DNA of 8,207 nucleotides from Clostridiales bacterium (GCA_022776785.1 JALFHA010000262.1:1-8207); one strand, 5' to 3'; shown: positions 1 to 7,438, counted from the first letter of the stretch. The notes: generated by a model not told the origin, from the letters alone. A program made the numbers and translations.

Positions 1-609
1 ACCCGCATGGGTCAGCTGGTGGCGCAGGAAGCCTCGAAGCGGCTGGACGCGCCCTTCGGCATCGTCGATCTGTCGCTGGCCCCCACGCCGGCCATCGGCG
101 ATTCCGTCGCGCATATTCTCGAAGAGATGGGGCTGGAGCGCTGCGGCCAGCACGGCACCACCGCCGCGCTGATGATGCTCAACGACGCGGTGAAGAAGGG
201 CGGCGTGATGGCCTCCAGCCATGTCGGCGGCCTGTCCGGCGCGTTCATCCCCGTCTCTGAGGATATCGGCATGATTCACGCCGCCGAGCGCGGCGCGCTC
301 AGCCTTGAAAAGCTCGAGGCCATGACCTGCGTCTGCTCCGTTGGCCTCGATATGATCGCCGTGCCGGGCGATACGCCCGCCTCGACCATCGCCGCCATCA
401 TCGCCGACGAGGCGGCTATCGGCATGGTGAACAGCAAGACGACCGCCGTGCGCATCATCCCCGCGCCGGGCAAGACGGTCGGCGATCAGGTGGAGTTCGG
501 CGGGCTGTTCGGCCGCGCGCCCATCATGCGCGTCAGCCCGTATTCCGCGGAGAAGTTCATCGCCCGCGGCGGACGTATTCCCGCGCCGCTGCAAAGCCTG
601 AAGAACTGA
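1..609 (+). CDS. UPF0210 / DUF711 family protein, 3' part only
   Basis: This is the C-terminal part (about 202 residues) of a UPF0210/DUF711 protein; the family is usually about 450 residues, so over half lies upstream of the window. The frame is open from base 1, and the ATG at 7 is an internal methionine, not the start. Recognisable family blocks, in order, are [92 protein letters not shown] and a closing [14 protein letters not shown], which match the normal end of the family, so the 3' end is intact. No signal peptide or membrane segment is visible in this part, so it is probably cytoplasmic. The family is widespread in Firmicutes and archaea, often next to an ACT-domain protein; its reaction is not established as far as I know. 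Family assignment is firm, function unknown. pepF starts 15 bases after its stop, so the two are probably co-transcribed. Confidence 0.93.
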   Translation, partial: TRMGQLVAQEASKRLDAPFGIVDLSLAPTPAIGDSVAHILEEMGLERCGQHGTTAALMMLNDAVKKGGVMASSHVGGLSGAFIPVSEDIGMIHAAERGALSLEKLEAMTCVCSVGLDMIAVPGDTPASTIAAIIADEAAIGMVNSKTTAVRIIPAPGKTVGDQVEFGGLFGRAPIMRVSPYSAEKFIARGGRIPAPLQSLKN

Positions 610-610
610 T

Positions 611-617
611 AAAGGAG
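611..617 (+). promoter_or_regulatory. Shine-Dalgarno site of pepF
   Basis: AAAGGAG lies 7 bases before the ATG at 625, immediately after the stop codon of the UPF0210 gene. It fixes the pepF start with good confidence. Confidence 0.8.
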
Positions 618-624
618 AAGCATT

Positions 625-2421
625 ATGGAACAGGAACTCACGCGCGATCAGGTAGACGCGCACTACACATGGGATCTGACCCGCATTTTTGAAAGCGATG
701 AGGCCTGGGAGGCTGCGTTCGCCGAGGTGAAGGCGCAGGCGGAGGCATTTGCCGCGCTTGCGGGCACGCTGACCTCCGGCCGTGAGGCCGTGCTCGCCGC
801 GCTGCGCGCGATGACCGCGCTCGAGCAGCGCTACAGCGAGGTGATGACCTACGCGATGATGAAGCTGCATGAGGACGGCGCGCAGGGCAGGTATCAGGCG
901 ATGAGCGACCGCGCCATGACGCTGGGCAGCGACGTGGCCGCGAAGTGCGCGTTCCTCACGCCCGAGCTGCTGACGCTCGAGCCAAGCGAGCTGGAGGCGA
1001 TGATCGCCGACCCGGCGTTTGCCGATTACGACGCCTTCCTGCGCGACGTGCTGCGCATGAAGCCGCATACGCTCAGCGTGCGCGAGGAGCAGCTGCTTGC
1101 GGCGGCGTCGGAGCTGCGCGGCATCCCGGAGAGCGCGGCCGACATGCTCTACATCGACCTCGATCTGGGCACGACGCGCGGCGAGGATGGCAAGAAGACT
1201 AAGCTCACCGACGCGCGCCTGCTGTCCTTCCTCTCCAGCCGCGACCGCGCCGTTCGCAAGTCGGCGTATGTGAACACCATGAAGGGCTATGACCGCATGG
1301 GCAACACCATCGCGGCGCTCTACGCCGGGCAGGTCAAGGCTGATCTGTTCGACAGCCGCGCGCGCGGATACAGCAGCCCGCGTCAGGCGCGGCTCTATCA
1401 GGACGCGGTGGACGAGAGCGTTTACGACAGCCTGATTGACGCGGTGCACGGCGGCATCGGCACGCTGACGGAGTACCTGCACATCAAGCAGCGCCGCATG
1501 GGGCTGCCCAAGCTGCACCTGTACGACCTGTATGCCGAGGAGAGCGTCGATTTCGACGTGCACCTTGACATCGACGAGGCGTTCAAGGTGTTCCTCGAGG
1601 CGGTCAGGCCGCTGGGCGAGGACTATGTGGCGGACGCGTCCCGCGCGCTTTCCGAGCGCTGGATTGACGTCTACGAGACGAAGAACAAGCGCGGTGGCGC
1701 GTACAGCTGCGGCAGTGTGACGCGCACCACGCCGTATGTGCTTCTCAACTACAAGCCGACCTACGACGGCCTGTCCACGCTCTGCCACGAGATGGGCCAC
1801 GCGATGCACAGCTTCTATTCCAACAAGACGCAGCCCGCGGCGAAGGCGGATTACACGATCTTCGTGGCCGAGGTGGCCTCCACCTGCAACGAGATCCTGC
1901 TCTCCGAGCACCTGCGCAAAAAGTACGCGGACAACCCGAAGGCGCAGGCGGCGCTCATCAATTCGCTTTTGCAGCACTTCCGCACGACGGTGTTCAGGCA
2001 GACGATGTTCGCCGAGTTCGAGCACAAGGCGCACGTCATGGCGCAGGAGGGGCAGAGCCTCACCCGCGAGAGCCTGAGCGAGATGTATTACGGCCTCAAC
2101 AAGCTCTACTACGGCGGCGCGTGCAGGGTGGACAAGGAGGTCGCCTCCGAGTGGATGCGCATCCCGCACTTCTACAGCCCGTACTACGTCTACAAGTACG
2201 CGACGGGCTTCTGCGCGGCGGTGGCGCTGGCGCGCGGCATCCTCAGCGGCGATGCGGACAAGGTGGCGGCCTACCGCAAATTCCTCACGCTGGGCGGCAG
2301 CATGAAGCCCATCGAGGAGCTGAAGGTCGCAGGGGTAGACATGTCCACGCCGCAGCCGGTGTGCGAGGCGCTTGACTACTTTGCCGAACTGGTGCTCGCC
2401 TACGGGGAGCTGGAGGCATGA
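625..2421 (+). CDS. pepF: Oligoendopeptidase F (M3B zinc metallopeptidase)
   Basis: Cytoplasmic zinc endopeptidase that cleaves short peptides, mainly in peptide turnover. The 598-residue length matches the family (about 600). The N-terminal half is the helical oligopeptidase F domain, beginning with the typical YTWDLTRIF-like block around residues 14-22. The catalytic M3 domain carries GGAYSCG, then the zinc motif HEMGH at residues 388-392 with catalytic Glu389, and the third zinc ligand Glu416 in FVAEVAST, 24 residues after the second histidine, as expected. The block HFYSPYYVYKYATG (from His515) supplies the conserved His/Tyr residues that bind substrate or stabilise the transition state in this family. 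No signal peptide is seen. The AAAGGAG site 7 bases upstream supports the start. The stop overlaps the next start (ATGA), suggesting translational coupling. All key residues are present, so the enzyme should be active. Confidence 0.97.
   Translation: MEQELTRDQVDAHYTWDLTRIFESDEAWEAAFAEVKAQAEAFAALAGTLTSGREAVLAALRAMTALEQRYSEVMTYAMMKLHEDGAQGRYQAMSDRAMTLGSDVAAKCAFLTPELLTLEPSELEAMIADPAFADYDAFLRDVLRMKPHTLSVREEQLLAAASELRGIPESAADMLYIDLDLGTTRGEDGKKTKLTDARLLSFLSSRDRAVRKSAYVNTMKGYDRMGNTIAALYAGQVKADLFDSRARGYSSPRQARLYQDAVDESVYDSLIDAVHGGIGTLTEYLHIKQRRMGLPKLHLYDLYAEESVDFDVHLDIDEAFKVFLEAVRPLGEDYVADASRALSERWIDVYETKNKRGGAYSCGSVTRTTPYVLLNYKPTYDGLSTLCHEMGHAMHSFYSNKTQPAAKADYTIFVAEVASTCNEILLSEHLRKKYADNPKAQAALINSLLQHFRTTVFRQTMFAEFEHKAHVMAQEGQSLTRESLSEMYYGLNKLYYGGACRVDKEVASEWMRIPHFYSPYYVYKYATGFCAAVALARGILSGDADKVAAYRKFLTLGGSMKPIEELKVAGVDMSTPQPVCEALDYFAELVLAYGELEA
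2404..2416 (+). promoter_or_regulatory. Two alternative Shine-Dalgarno sites for the small acidic gene
   Basis: Two purine blocks sit inside the end of pepF. GGGGAG (2404-2409) is 8 bases before the ATG at 2418, and GGAGG (2412-2416) is 7 bases before a second in-frame ATG at 2424 but only 1 base before 2418. Either start is therefore possible; the second is slightly better supported by motif strength. Confidence 0.5.
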
Positions 2422-2756
2422 GGATGCAGGGCTATGACATGGAGGCCGCCGTCCCCTTCATCGCCGCGGCGATGACAAAGGCCGGTGTGCGCGCCCCGCG
2501 GGAGGAGCTGACGGCCTTCATCCGCCGCGCCATCGACGAGGATTTTGCCTATATGCGCGAAATCGACGTGCTGGATGACGACGGCCTGATGGGCGAGGGC
2601 GAGTATGACGAGGATGACGCCTTTGAGGAGCTCCTCGTCCGCCTCGCCAGCGGTCAGGACGAGGACGGCATCGGCCGCACGGCGCAGTGGCTTGACGCCT
2701 ATATGGCCGCGCAGGCGGATTTTCTCGAGCAAAGCGGCCTGGCGGACGGGGAGTGA
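2418..2756 (+). CDS. Small acidic protein of unknown function
   Basis: A 112-residue protein that I do not recognise. It is strongly acidic in its middle, with a cluster of Asp/Glu from about residue 41 to 70 (for example DEDFAYM, DVLDDDGLMGEGEYDEDDAFEELL). The rest looks helical (MEAAVPFIAAAMTKAGV at the start, AQWLDAYMAAQADFLEQSG at the end). It has no signal peptide, membrane segment or cysteine, so it is probably a soluble cytoplasmic protein. Its start ATG overlaps the pepF stop and its own stop overlaps an in-frame GTG of the next gene, so it sits in a tightly coupled block. An alternative start is the ATG at 2424, which has a better placed GGAGG and would remove two residues. It is a real gene rather than a shadow, judging by the overlaps at both ends and its coherent composition. 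Its neighbour is a basic-tailed membrane protein, so an ionic partnership is conceivable but unproven. Confidence 0.75.
   Translation: MRMQGYDMEAAVPFIAAAMTKAGVRAPREELTAFIRRAIDEDFAYMREIDVLDDDGLMGEGEYDEDDAFEELLVRLASGQDEDGIGRTAQWLDAYMAAQADFLEQSGLADGE
2748..2753 (+). promoter_or_regulatory. Shine-Dalgarno site deciding the start of the PH-like membrane protein
   Basis: GGGGAG lies 8 bases before ATG 2762 but directly overlaps the upstream in-frame GTG at 2753. The spacing argues that ATG 2762 is the true start and that the GTG (the 4-base overlap candidate) is not used. Confidence 0.6.
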
Positions 2757-2761
2757 GCGGC

Positions 2762-3598
2762 ATGGCGGAGCATATTGAGGCCATCGTCGCCTCGCAGAAG
2801 GACAGGCCGGAGCCGGTCACCGGCAAGGGCTTTCTGCTGTCCGTCGCGGGTGTGGTGCTGCGGCTGGCGCTGGCGCAGATCGTCGTCAACCTGCTGATTT
2901 CGGCGACGGGCGTCGGGCTGCTCAACGTGGCGTTTTACGTCTATGCGGTGTGGCTGCTGGCATCGTTCATGCGCCGCACCGTCGCCGCGAGCGCCTATAC
3001 GCTCAAGGAGAGCACGCTTTACCTGCAAAAGCTGCTCGGCGACAGCACGACCTCCGTGGTGGAGATTCCGCTTCACGCCATCCGGGCTATCCGGCCGGTG
3101 GCGGCGTGCGAGCGGCTCAAGCTCAGCTACCGGCAGGTGACGGTCATCGATGCGCGTGCACGCGCGCCGTTTCGCGCGAGGCTGGCGTTTTTCCTGAGCC
3201 TGTTTTCCGCGCGCATGGCGCGGATGGCGGCGGGCAAGGATGCGGAGCGCGTCATCGGCTATGCGATTGCCTTTGACGAGGGCGGAAGGACGCGCTGCTG
3301 CGTGTTCCGTCCGGATGAGGCCTTCTGCGCAGCGCTTCAAGAGACGCTGCCGGAGGCATTCGGGGTTGACGACCGCATGGAACGCGAGCGGACGACGCTG
3401 TGGGCGCGCGCGCTGCAAAGGGCGTTCCCGGCGCTCTATCCGCAGGTGAAGCCGCTGGTCGATGAGCAGGAGCTTGAGCAGGCCCGCGCGCAGGCGAGAG
3501 TACAAAAACAGAAGAAGAAGCCCGGCAAGGAGGGCGAGCAGCTCGTGCAGCAGGGCGCGGCGCGCAGACGGCGCGGCAATAACGGGCAGGCGAAATAG
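2762..3598 (+). CDS. Two-pass membrane protein with a PH-like domain and basic tail
   Basis: A 278-residue protein from ATG 2762, chosen because GGGGAG sits 8 bases upstream; a GTG at 2753 would add three residues. Visible layout: a short polar N-terminus; two hydrophobic segments at about residues 24-47 and 51-70 separated by a very short turn (ATGVGLL), so both ends probably face the cytoplasm; then a beta-rich part beginning YTLKESTLYLQKLL and continuing EIPLHAIRAIRPV. This pattern of a membrane pair followed by a strand-rich segment with an 'ipl..I' step resembles bacterial PH (bPH/DUF304-like) membrane proteins, but the match is by eye only. The C-terminal 50 residues are charged and low complexity, ending in Lys/Arg-rich stretches (VQKQKKKPGKEG, ARRRRGNNGQAK), which could bind membrane phospholipid or RNA. 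Function unknown. It follows the acidic gene without a gap. Confidence 0.75.
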   Translation: MAEHIEAIVASQKDRPEPVTGKGFLLSVAGVVLRLALAQIVVNLLISATGVGLLNVAFYVYAVWLLASFMRRTVAASAYTLKESTLYLQKLLGDSTTSVVEIPLHAIRAIRPVAACERLKLSYRQVTVIDARARAPFRARLAFFLSLFSARMARMAAGKDAERVIGYAIAFDEGGRTRCCVFRPDEAFCAALQETLPEAFGVDDRMERERTTLWARALQRAFPALYPQVKPLVDEQELEQARAQARVQKQKKKPGKEGEQLVQQGAARRRRGNNGQAK

Positions 3599-3662
3599 CG
3601 CAGCTTGAACGCAGGGCCGCGCTGGGAGCCATCCCGAAAAACGGAGACAGGATAATCAGAGC

Positions 3663-4958
3663 ATGAAGTATAAGACAGTATTGTTTGACCTGGACGGCAC
3701 GCTGACCCGCTCGGAGGCGGGCATCACGCGCTCGGCGCTCTATGCGGCGGAGCGGATGGGCTATACCGGCCTGACGGAGCGGGATTTTCTGCCGTTCATC
3801 GGCCCGCCGCTGCATGATTCCTTCAAGCGGATGCTTGGCATGGACGACGATCAGGCGCAGCGGGCGACGGAGCTCTACCGTGAGCGCTTTTCCCGCGTGG
3901 GCTGGGCGGAAAACGAGGTCTACACGGGCATCCCGGCGCTGCTGCGCAGCTTGAAGAAGAATGGCGTGCGCGTCGCTATCTCCACGGCCAAGCCGCAGGT
4001 GTTCGCTGAGCGCATCGCGGCGCGCTTTGGCATGGCGCCGTATCTGGATGCGATCATCGGCCCGCCGGAGGGCGAGCGCCATGCGAGCAAGGCGGACATC
4101 GTGCGCCGCGCGCTTGCGCAGCTCGGCGGGCCAGCCGTGATGGTCGGGGACCGCTGCTACGACGTGGAGGGCGGCGCGGCCAACGGCATTGACACCATCG
4201 GCGTCGCCTATGGCTATGGCACGCGGGAGGAGCTGGAGCGCTCCGGCGCGACGGCGATTGCGGACACGGTGGACGCGCTGGGCGATTTGCTGCTGGGCGA
4301 CTCGCCCCGCTCGCGCGGCGTGTTCCTTTCGATGGAGGGCATGGACGGCTGCGGCAAGACGACACAGCGCGAGGCGCTCGTGCGGCACCTTGAGCAGCAG
4401 GGCTGGGCAGTGCAGGTGACGCGCGAGCCCGGCGGCGACGAAATCGCCGAGAAGATTCGCGCGCTCATCCTCGACCCGGCCAACACGCAGATGGCTGATG
4501 TGACGGAGGCCTATCTCTATGCGGCCTCCCGCGCGCAGAATGTGCGCACGCGCATCCGCCCGGCGCTCGAGCGCGGCATGGCGGTGGTGTGCGACCGGTT
4601 TGTGGATTCCTCCGCGGCCTATCAGGGCGGCGGGCGGCGGCTGGGCATGGAGCGCGTGCTGGCGCTTAACGCCGCCGCGGTGGACGGTGAGGTGCCGGAC
4701 GTCACCGTCTACCTGCGCATGACGCCGGAGGCGGCGCTCGCCCGGCGGCTGAACGCTTCCGAGCCGGACAGGCTCGAGCGCGAGCAGGCAGACTTCTATC
4801 AGCGCACGTTTGAAGCTTACGAGGCGCTCTACGCTGGGGAAGCAGGCACGCGCGTGGCGGCGGTCGATGCGGCGCAGCCCATCGAGGATGTGACGCGGGA
4901 CATGCTCGCGGCGGTGGATGCGCGCCTTTGTGCGCTGGCCGCGGCGGTGAAGCGGTAA
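3663..4958 (+). CDS. tmk: HAD-family phosphatase fused to thymidylate kinase
   Basis: A 431-residue, two-domain protein in one uninterrupted frame. Residues 1-212 form a HAD subfamily IA phosphatase: motif I DLDGT with nucleophile Asp9 and acid/base Asp11; a helical cap containing [10 protein letters not shown]; motif II Ser107/Thr108 in ISTAKP; motif III Lys143; motif IV GDRCYD with Asp163 and Asp167. This cap type is seen in phosphoglycolate phosphatase/5'-nucleotidase-like HADs. After a linker of about seven residues (GDSPRSR), residues 219-431 form a dTMP kinase: P-loop GMDGCGKT at 226-233, the DRF..SS.AYQG motif at 311-322, and a lid with [12 protein letters not shown]. The P-loop lacks Arg and the lid is Arg-rich, as in E. 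coli-type Tmk. Tmk makes dTDP from dTMP with ATP in the cytoplasm. All catalytic residues of both domains are present. The start has only a weak ribosome site (GGAG at 3643, too far). No internal ribosome site precedes the kinase part, so it is probably made only as a fusion. mnmA follows 16 bases after the stop. Confidence 0.95.
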   Translation: MKYKTVLFDLDGTLTRSEAGITRSALYAAERMGYTGLTERDFLPFIGPPLHDSFKRMLGMDDDQAQRATELYRERFSRVGWAENEVYTGIPALLRSLKKNGVRVAISTAKPQVFAERIAARFGMAPYLDAIIGPPEGERHASKADIVRRALAQLGGPAVMVGDRCYDVEGGAANGIDTIGVAYGYGTREELERSGATAIADTVDALGDLLLGDSPRSRGVFLSMEGMDGCGKTTQREALVRHLEQQGWAVQVTREPGGDEIAEKIRALILDPANTQMADVTEAYLYAASRAQNVRTRIRPALERGMAVVCDRFVDSSAAYQGGGRRLGMERVLALNAAAVDGEVPDVTVYLRMTPEAALARRLNASEPDRLEREQADFYQRTFEAYEALYAGEAGTRVAAVDAAQPIEDVTRDMLAAVDARLCALAAAVKR

Positions 4959-4963
4959 AGGAG
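4957..4963 (+). promoter_or_regulatory. Shine-Dalgarno site of mnmA
   Basis: AAAGGAG, overlapping the stop codon of the HAD-Tmk gene, lies 11 bases before the ATG at 4975. The spacing is slightly long but the match is strong. Confidence 0.7.
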
Positions 4964-4974
4964 AAGAAAAGCAA

Positions 4975-6081
4975 ATGGCGAGAATCGTCGTGGGCATGTC
5001 CGGCGGGGTGGATTCCTCCGTCGCCGCGCTGCTGCTCAAGCGGGCAGGGCACGAGGTCATCGGCGTGTTCATGAAGAACTGGGAGGAGAAGGACGAGCGC
5101 GGCGTGTGCACGAGCGAGGCCGACTGGGCCGACGTGCGCAGCGTATGCGACGCCATCGGCATTCCGTATTATCCGGTCAATTTTGTGCGCGAGTATTATG
5201 ACCGCGTGTTCTCCTACTTCCTTGACGAGTACAGACGTGGACGCACGCCCAACCCGGACGTGCTGTGCAATCGGGAGATCAAGTTTAAGGCGTTCCTCGA
5301 TTACGCCCTGAAGCTCGGCGCGGACGCCGTGGCAACCGGCCACTTCTGCCGCCTCGGCGAGGCGGATGGGAAGCGCCAGCTACTGCGCGGCGCGGACCCG
5401 AACAAGGATCAGAGCTACTTCCTCTACATGCTCGGCCAGCGCGCGCTTGAAAGGGCGATGTTCCCGGTTGGCGGCATGACCAAGGCGCAGGTGCGCGAAA
5501 TCGCTGCGCAGGCCGGGCTGGTCACCAGCAGAAAGAAGGACTCCACCGGCGTGTGCTTCATCGGGGAGCGGCACTTCAAGCCGTTTTTGCAGCAGTTCCT
5601 GCCCGCGCAGCCGGGCGAGATGCGCACGCCGGAGGGCCGCGTCGTCGGCCGTCACGACGGGCTGATGTACTACACGCTCGGCCAGCGGCGCGGGCTGGGC
5701 ATTGGCGGCGTGGAGGGGGAGACGGACGGCGGGCGCTGGTTCGTGCTCGCCAAGGACATGGAGCGCAACGTGCTCGTCGTCACGCAGGGCGGCGACCATC
5801 CGCTGCTCTACAGCCGACACGCCTTCGGCGAGGATGCGACGTGGATCGCCGGGGAGCCGCCTGCGCAGGAATTCGACTGCGCGTGCAAGTATCGCTACCG
5901 CCAGAGCGACCAGCAGGTGCATGTGACGCTGCTGGAGGGCAATCGGGTGATGGTGGAGGCGCGGACGCCCCAGCGCGCCGTCACGCCGGGGCAGAGCATG
6001 GTGTTTTATCAGGGCGACGTGTGTCTGGGCGGCGCGGTGTGCGCGTCCGTCGCCGACGCGGGACAGGTGGGTACGGCATGA
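4975..6081 (+). CDS. mnmA: tRNA-specific 2-thiouridylase MnmA
   Basis: Catalyses ATP-dependent 2-thiolation of uridine 34 in the wobble position of tRNA Lys, Glu and Gln, receiving sulfur from a cysteine desulfurase/relay. The 368 residues match the family. The N-terminal PP-loop ATPase domain starts [15 protein letters not shown] (SGGVDSS at residues 9-15). The catalytic cysteine is Cys98 in [12 protein letters not shown] and the second, persulfide-forming cysteine is Cys194 in [11 protein letters not shown], equivalent to the Cys102/Cys199 pair of the E. coli enzyme. [21 protein letters not shown] and the [11 protein letters not shown] block are all recognisable; the latter begins the central and C-terminal beta-barrel domains. 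It lies 16 bases after HAD-Tmk and its stop overlaps the DUF5662 start (ATGA). No cysteine desulfurase gene is in the window, so sulfur must be supplied from elsewhere. Confidence 0.98.
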   Translation: MARIVVGMSGGVDSSVAALLLKRAGHEVIGVFMKNWEEKDERGVCTSEADWADVRSVCDAIGIPYYPVNFVREYYDRVFSYFLDEYRRGRTPNPDVLCNREIKFKAFLDYALKLGADAVATGHFCRLGEADGKRQLLRGADPNKDQSYFLYMLGQRALERAMFPVGGMTKAQVREIAAQAGLVTSRKKDSTGVCFIGERHFKPFLQQFLPAQPGEMRTPEGRVVGRHDGLMYYTLGQRRGLGIGGVEGETDGGRWFVLAKDMERNVLVVTQGGDHPLLYSRHAFGEDATWIAGEPPAQEFDCACKYRYRQSDQQVHVTLLEGNRVMVEARTPQRAVTPGQSMVFYQGDVCLGGAVCASVADAGQVGTA

Positions 6082-6620
6082 ATACGATACAGAAGTTTTT
6101 CGGGCACCTTTCGACGGTGACGCGTCACCGCCATCTGGTGATCGCGCACTGCGCAAGAGCGGGCATCCTCTGGCAGGGCCTGCGGCACGACCTGTCCAAA
6201 TACGGCAAAACGGAATTCTGGCAGGGCGTGCGCTTCTTTGACGGCACGCACTCGCCCACCGAGGACGAGCGGCGCACGCTCGGCTATTCGCTGGCGTGGA
6301 TGCACCACAAGGGGCGCAACCGCCACCACTGGGAATACTGGACGGACTACAGCGTGACCGAAAAGCGCTATGTGCCCATGCCCATGCCGCGACGGTTCAT
6401 GGCGGAGATGCTCTGCGACCGCATCGCGGCCAGCAAGATCTACAACGGCGCGGCCTATACCGACGCCGCCCCGCTTGACTATCTGATGCGCGGCAAGATG
6501 CACGACGCTATGCACCCCGAGACGCGGAGGACGCTCGAGCGTTTCCTGACCCAGCTGCGCGACGAGGGCGAGGCGGCGATGTTCGCCTCCCTGCGCGCGT
6601 GGGTGAAGGAAAAGCCGTGA
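6078..6620 (+). CDS. DUF5662 family protein (possible HD-like metal-binding fold)
   Basis: A 180-residue protein starting at ATG 6078, which overlaps the mnmA stop. The open frame runs much further upstream, but that part is a shadow inside mnmA; AGGTGG at 6065-6070, 7 bases before the ATG, supports this start. It resembles the DUF5662 family: [13 protein letters not shown] near residue 36, [16 protein letters not shown] near 73, and [20 protein letters not shown] near 103. The spaced His/Asp residues (His17/His19, His37-Asp38, His76/77, His83/84, Glu110, Asp114) look like the metal-ligand pattern of HD-type phosphohydrolases; that is my inference, not an established property I can cite. No signal peptide or membrane segment is seen, so it is probably cytoplasmic. 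Position directly after mnmA suggests co-expression, not necessarily a shared pathway. A strong hairpin begins 5 bases after its stop. Confidence 0.88.
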   Translation: MNTIQKFFGHLSTVTRHRHLVIAHCARAGILWQGLRHDLSKYGKTEFWQGVRFFDGTHSPTEDERRTLGYSLAWMHHKGRNRHHWEYWTDYSVTEKRYVPMPMPRRFMAEMLCDRIAASKIYNGAAYTDAAPLDYLMRGKMHDAMHPETRRTLERFLTQLRDEGEAAMFASLRAWVKEKP

Positions 6621-6624
6621 ACAC

Positions 6625-6667
6625 GCCTCCCTTCCGCTTCATAGGCTGGAGCGAAGGGAGGCTTTTT
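6625..6667 (+). terminator. Strong hairpin with T-run; 3' arm holds the next gene's ribosome site
   Basis: A perfect 10-bp stem GCCTCCCTTC (6625-6634) with GAAGGGAGGC (6653-6662), extended past a one-base bulge by about 6 more pairs (one G-T) to a 5-base loop, then TTTTT at 6663-6667. This has the form of an intrinsic terminator for the pepF-mnmA-DUF5662 run. The 3' arm includes AAGGGAGG, the Shine-Dalgarno site of the gene starting at 6669, so the same structure may also limit translation of that gene. Confidence 0.8.
6654..6661 (+). promoter_or_regulatory. Shine-Dalgarno site inside a hairpin arm
   Basis: AAGGGAGG is a near-perfect ribosome site 7 bases before ATG 6669, which fixes that start. 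It is fully base-paired in the 6625-6662 hairpin, so it is available only when the stem is open or when the transcript starts inside or after the 5' arm. Confidence 0.75.
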
Positions 6668-6668
6668 C

Positions 6669-7406
6669 ATGACGAAAAGGGAGGCTATCGCCGAGCGGGC
6701 GCTTTCGCTCGTCGGCTGCGGGTATGTGTACGGTGCGACGGGCTGGATCTGCACGCGCGCGCGGCTGGAGCAGCAGGCGCGGCAATACCCGCTCTACGCG
6801 CCGATGATCCTGCGCTATGGCCCGAAGTGGATCGGCCGGCGCTGCTTTGACTGCGCGCAGCTCACGCGCGAGGCGGCGGGCGCGGTGGGATTCCGCCTGC
6901 CCAGCGGCTCATCGAGCCAGTGGCGGGATGCACAGGCGTGGAAGGAGCGCGGTGCCATCGACACGCTGCCCGACGAGCCAGGGCTTTTTCTTTTTACGCA
7001 GAAGCTCGGACGGATGACACACACGGGCGTGTCCGTCGGCGGGGGCTGGGAGGTGGACGCTCGCGGGCACGCCTACGGAGTGGTGCGGCGGCGGATCGAG
7101 GATACGTCCTTTACGCACTGGGCACGGCTGGCCGTCGATTACGATGCGGACGCGGAGGATCCCAATCCCCCGCCGGAGCCCGGCGGACGGACGCTGCGCC
7201 GGGGGATGAGCGGAGAGGACGTGCGCGCGCTGCAAAAGCAGCTCCTTGCGCTGGGCTTTGACGTGGGCAAGGCCGGTGCGGACGGCATATTCGGCCGGGG
7301 CACGCGCGCTGCCGTGGTGCAGTTCCAGAAGAGCTCGGCGCTCGCCGCGGACGGCGTGGTCGGCCCGATGACGTGGAGCGCGCTGGACGGCGCAAAAAAC
7401 GCATAG
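6669..7406 (+). CDS. C40 (NlpC/P60-type) peptidase with C-terminal peptidoglycan-binding domain
   Basis: A 245-residue predicted cell-wall hydrolase, likely cutting stem-peptide bonds in peptidoglycan. Residues about 1-155 form a C40-type cysteine peptidase domain: GCGYVYGATG near the N-terminus, CFDCAQLTREA with catalytic Cys62, LPSGSSSQW, then MTHTGVSVGGGWEVDARGHAYGVV with catalytic His118 and probable third residue His134. A short Pro-rich linker (around 165-171) leads to a PG_binding_1 domain at about 174-241 (RRGMSGEDVRALQKQL, GADGIFGRGTRAAVVQFQ, GVVGPMTW). There is no signal peptide or membrane segment, and the catalytic domain is of the type common in Firmicutes phage endolysins, so it could be a phage-derived lysin needing a holin or cell lysis for release. 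No holin, tail or other phage gene is visible nearby. The start is set by AAGGGAGG 7 bases upstream. It converges with the collagen-like gene. Confidence 0.9.
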   Translation: MTKREAIAERALSLVGCGYVYGATGWICTRARLEQQARQYPLYAPMILRYGPKWIGRRCFDCAQLTREAAGAVGFRLPSGSSSQWRDAQAWKERGAIDTLPDEPGLFLFTQKLGRMTHTGVSVGGGWEVDARGHAYGVVRRRIEDTSFTHWARLAVDYDADAEDPNPPPEPGGRTLRRGMSGEDVRALQKQLLALGFDVGKAGADGIFGRGTRAAVVQFQKSSALAADGVVGPMTWSALDGAKNA

Positions 7407-7414
7407 CAGCATGA

Positions 7415-7438
7415 GAGGCGGCCCTTTCGGGCCGCCTC
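7415..7438. terminator. GC-rich hairpin between convergent genes
   Basis: A 10-bp perfect stem (7415-7424 with 7429-7438) around a TTTC loop, flanked by a further GCAGC/GCTGC pairing (7406-7410 with 7440-7444). It lies 9 bases after the peptidase gene's stop and 34 bases after the stop of the minus-strand gene, so it could end transcription from both sides. There is no T-run directly after the stem in either direction; on the minus strand a T6 follows at 7399-7394, just beyond the outer pairing. The remaining bases of the 7407-7471 gap show nothing else. Confidence 0.65.

Noticed and set aside
3651..3656. GATAAT resembling a -10 box before the HAD-Tmk gene
   Set aside because: No acceptable -35 element lies 16-18 bases upstream, and it is only 6 bases from the start codon, so it cannot be supported as a promoter.
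3252..5162. Minus-strand open frame of 636 codons opposite the membrane protein, HAD-Tmk and mnmA genes
   Set aside because: It is a shadow caused by high GC and strong third-position bias of the plus-strand genes. Its translation is low-complexity His/Arg/Ala-rich with no recognisable domain, and three firm genes occupy the other strand.
5553..6077. N-terminal extension of the DUF5662 reading frame into mnmA
   Set aside because: The frame is open by chance. Domain similarity begins only after ATG 6078, which has a ribosome site and the typical 4-base overlap.
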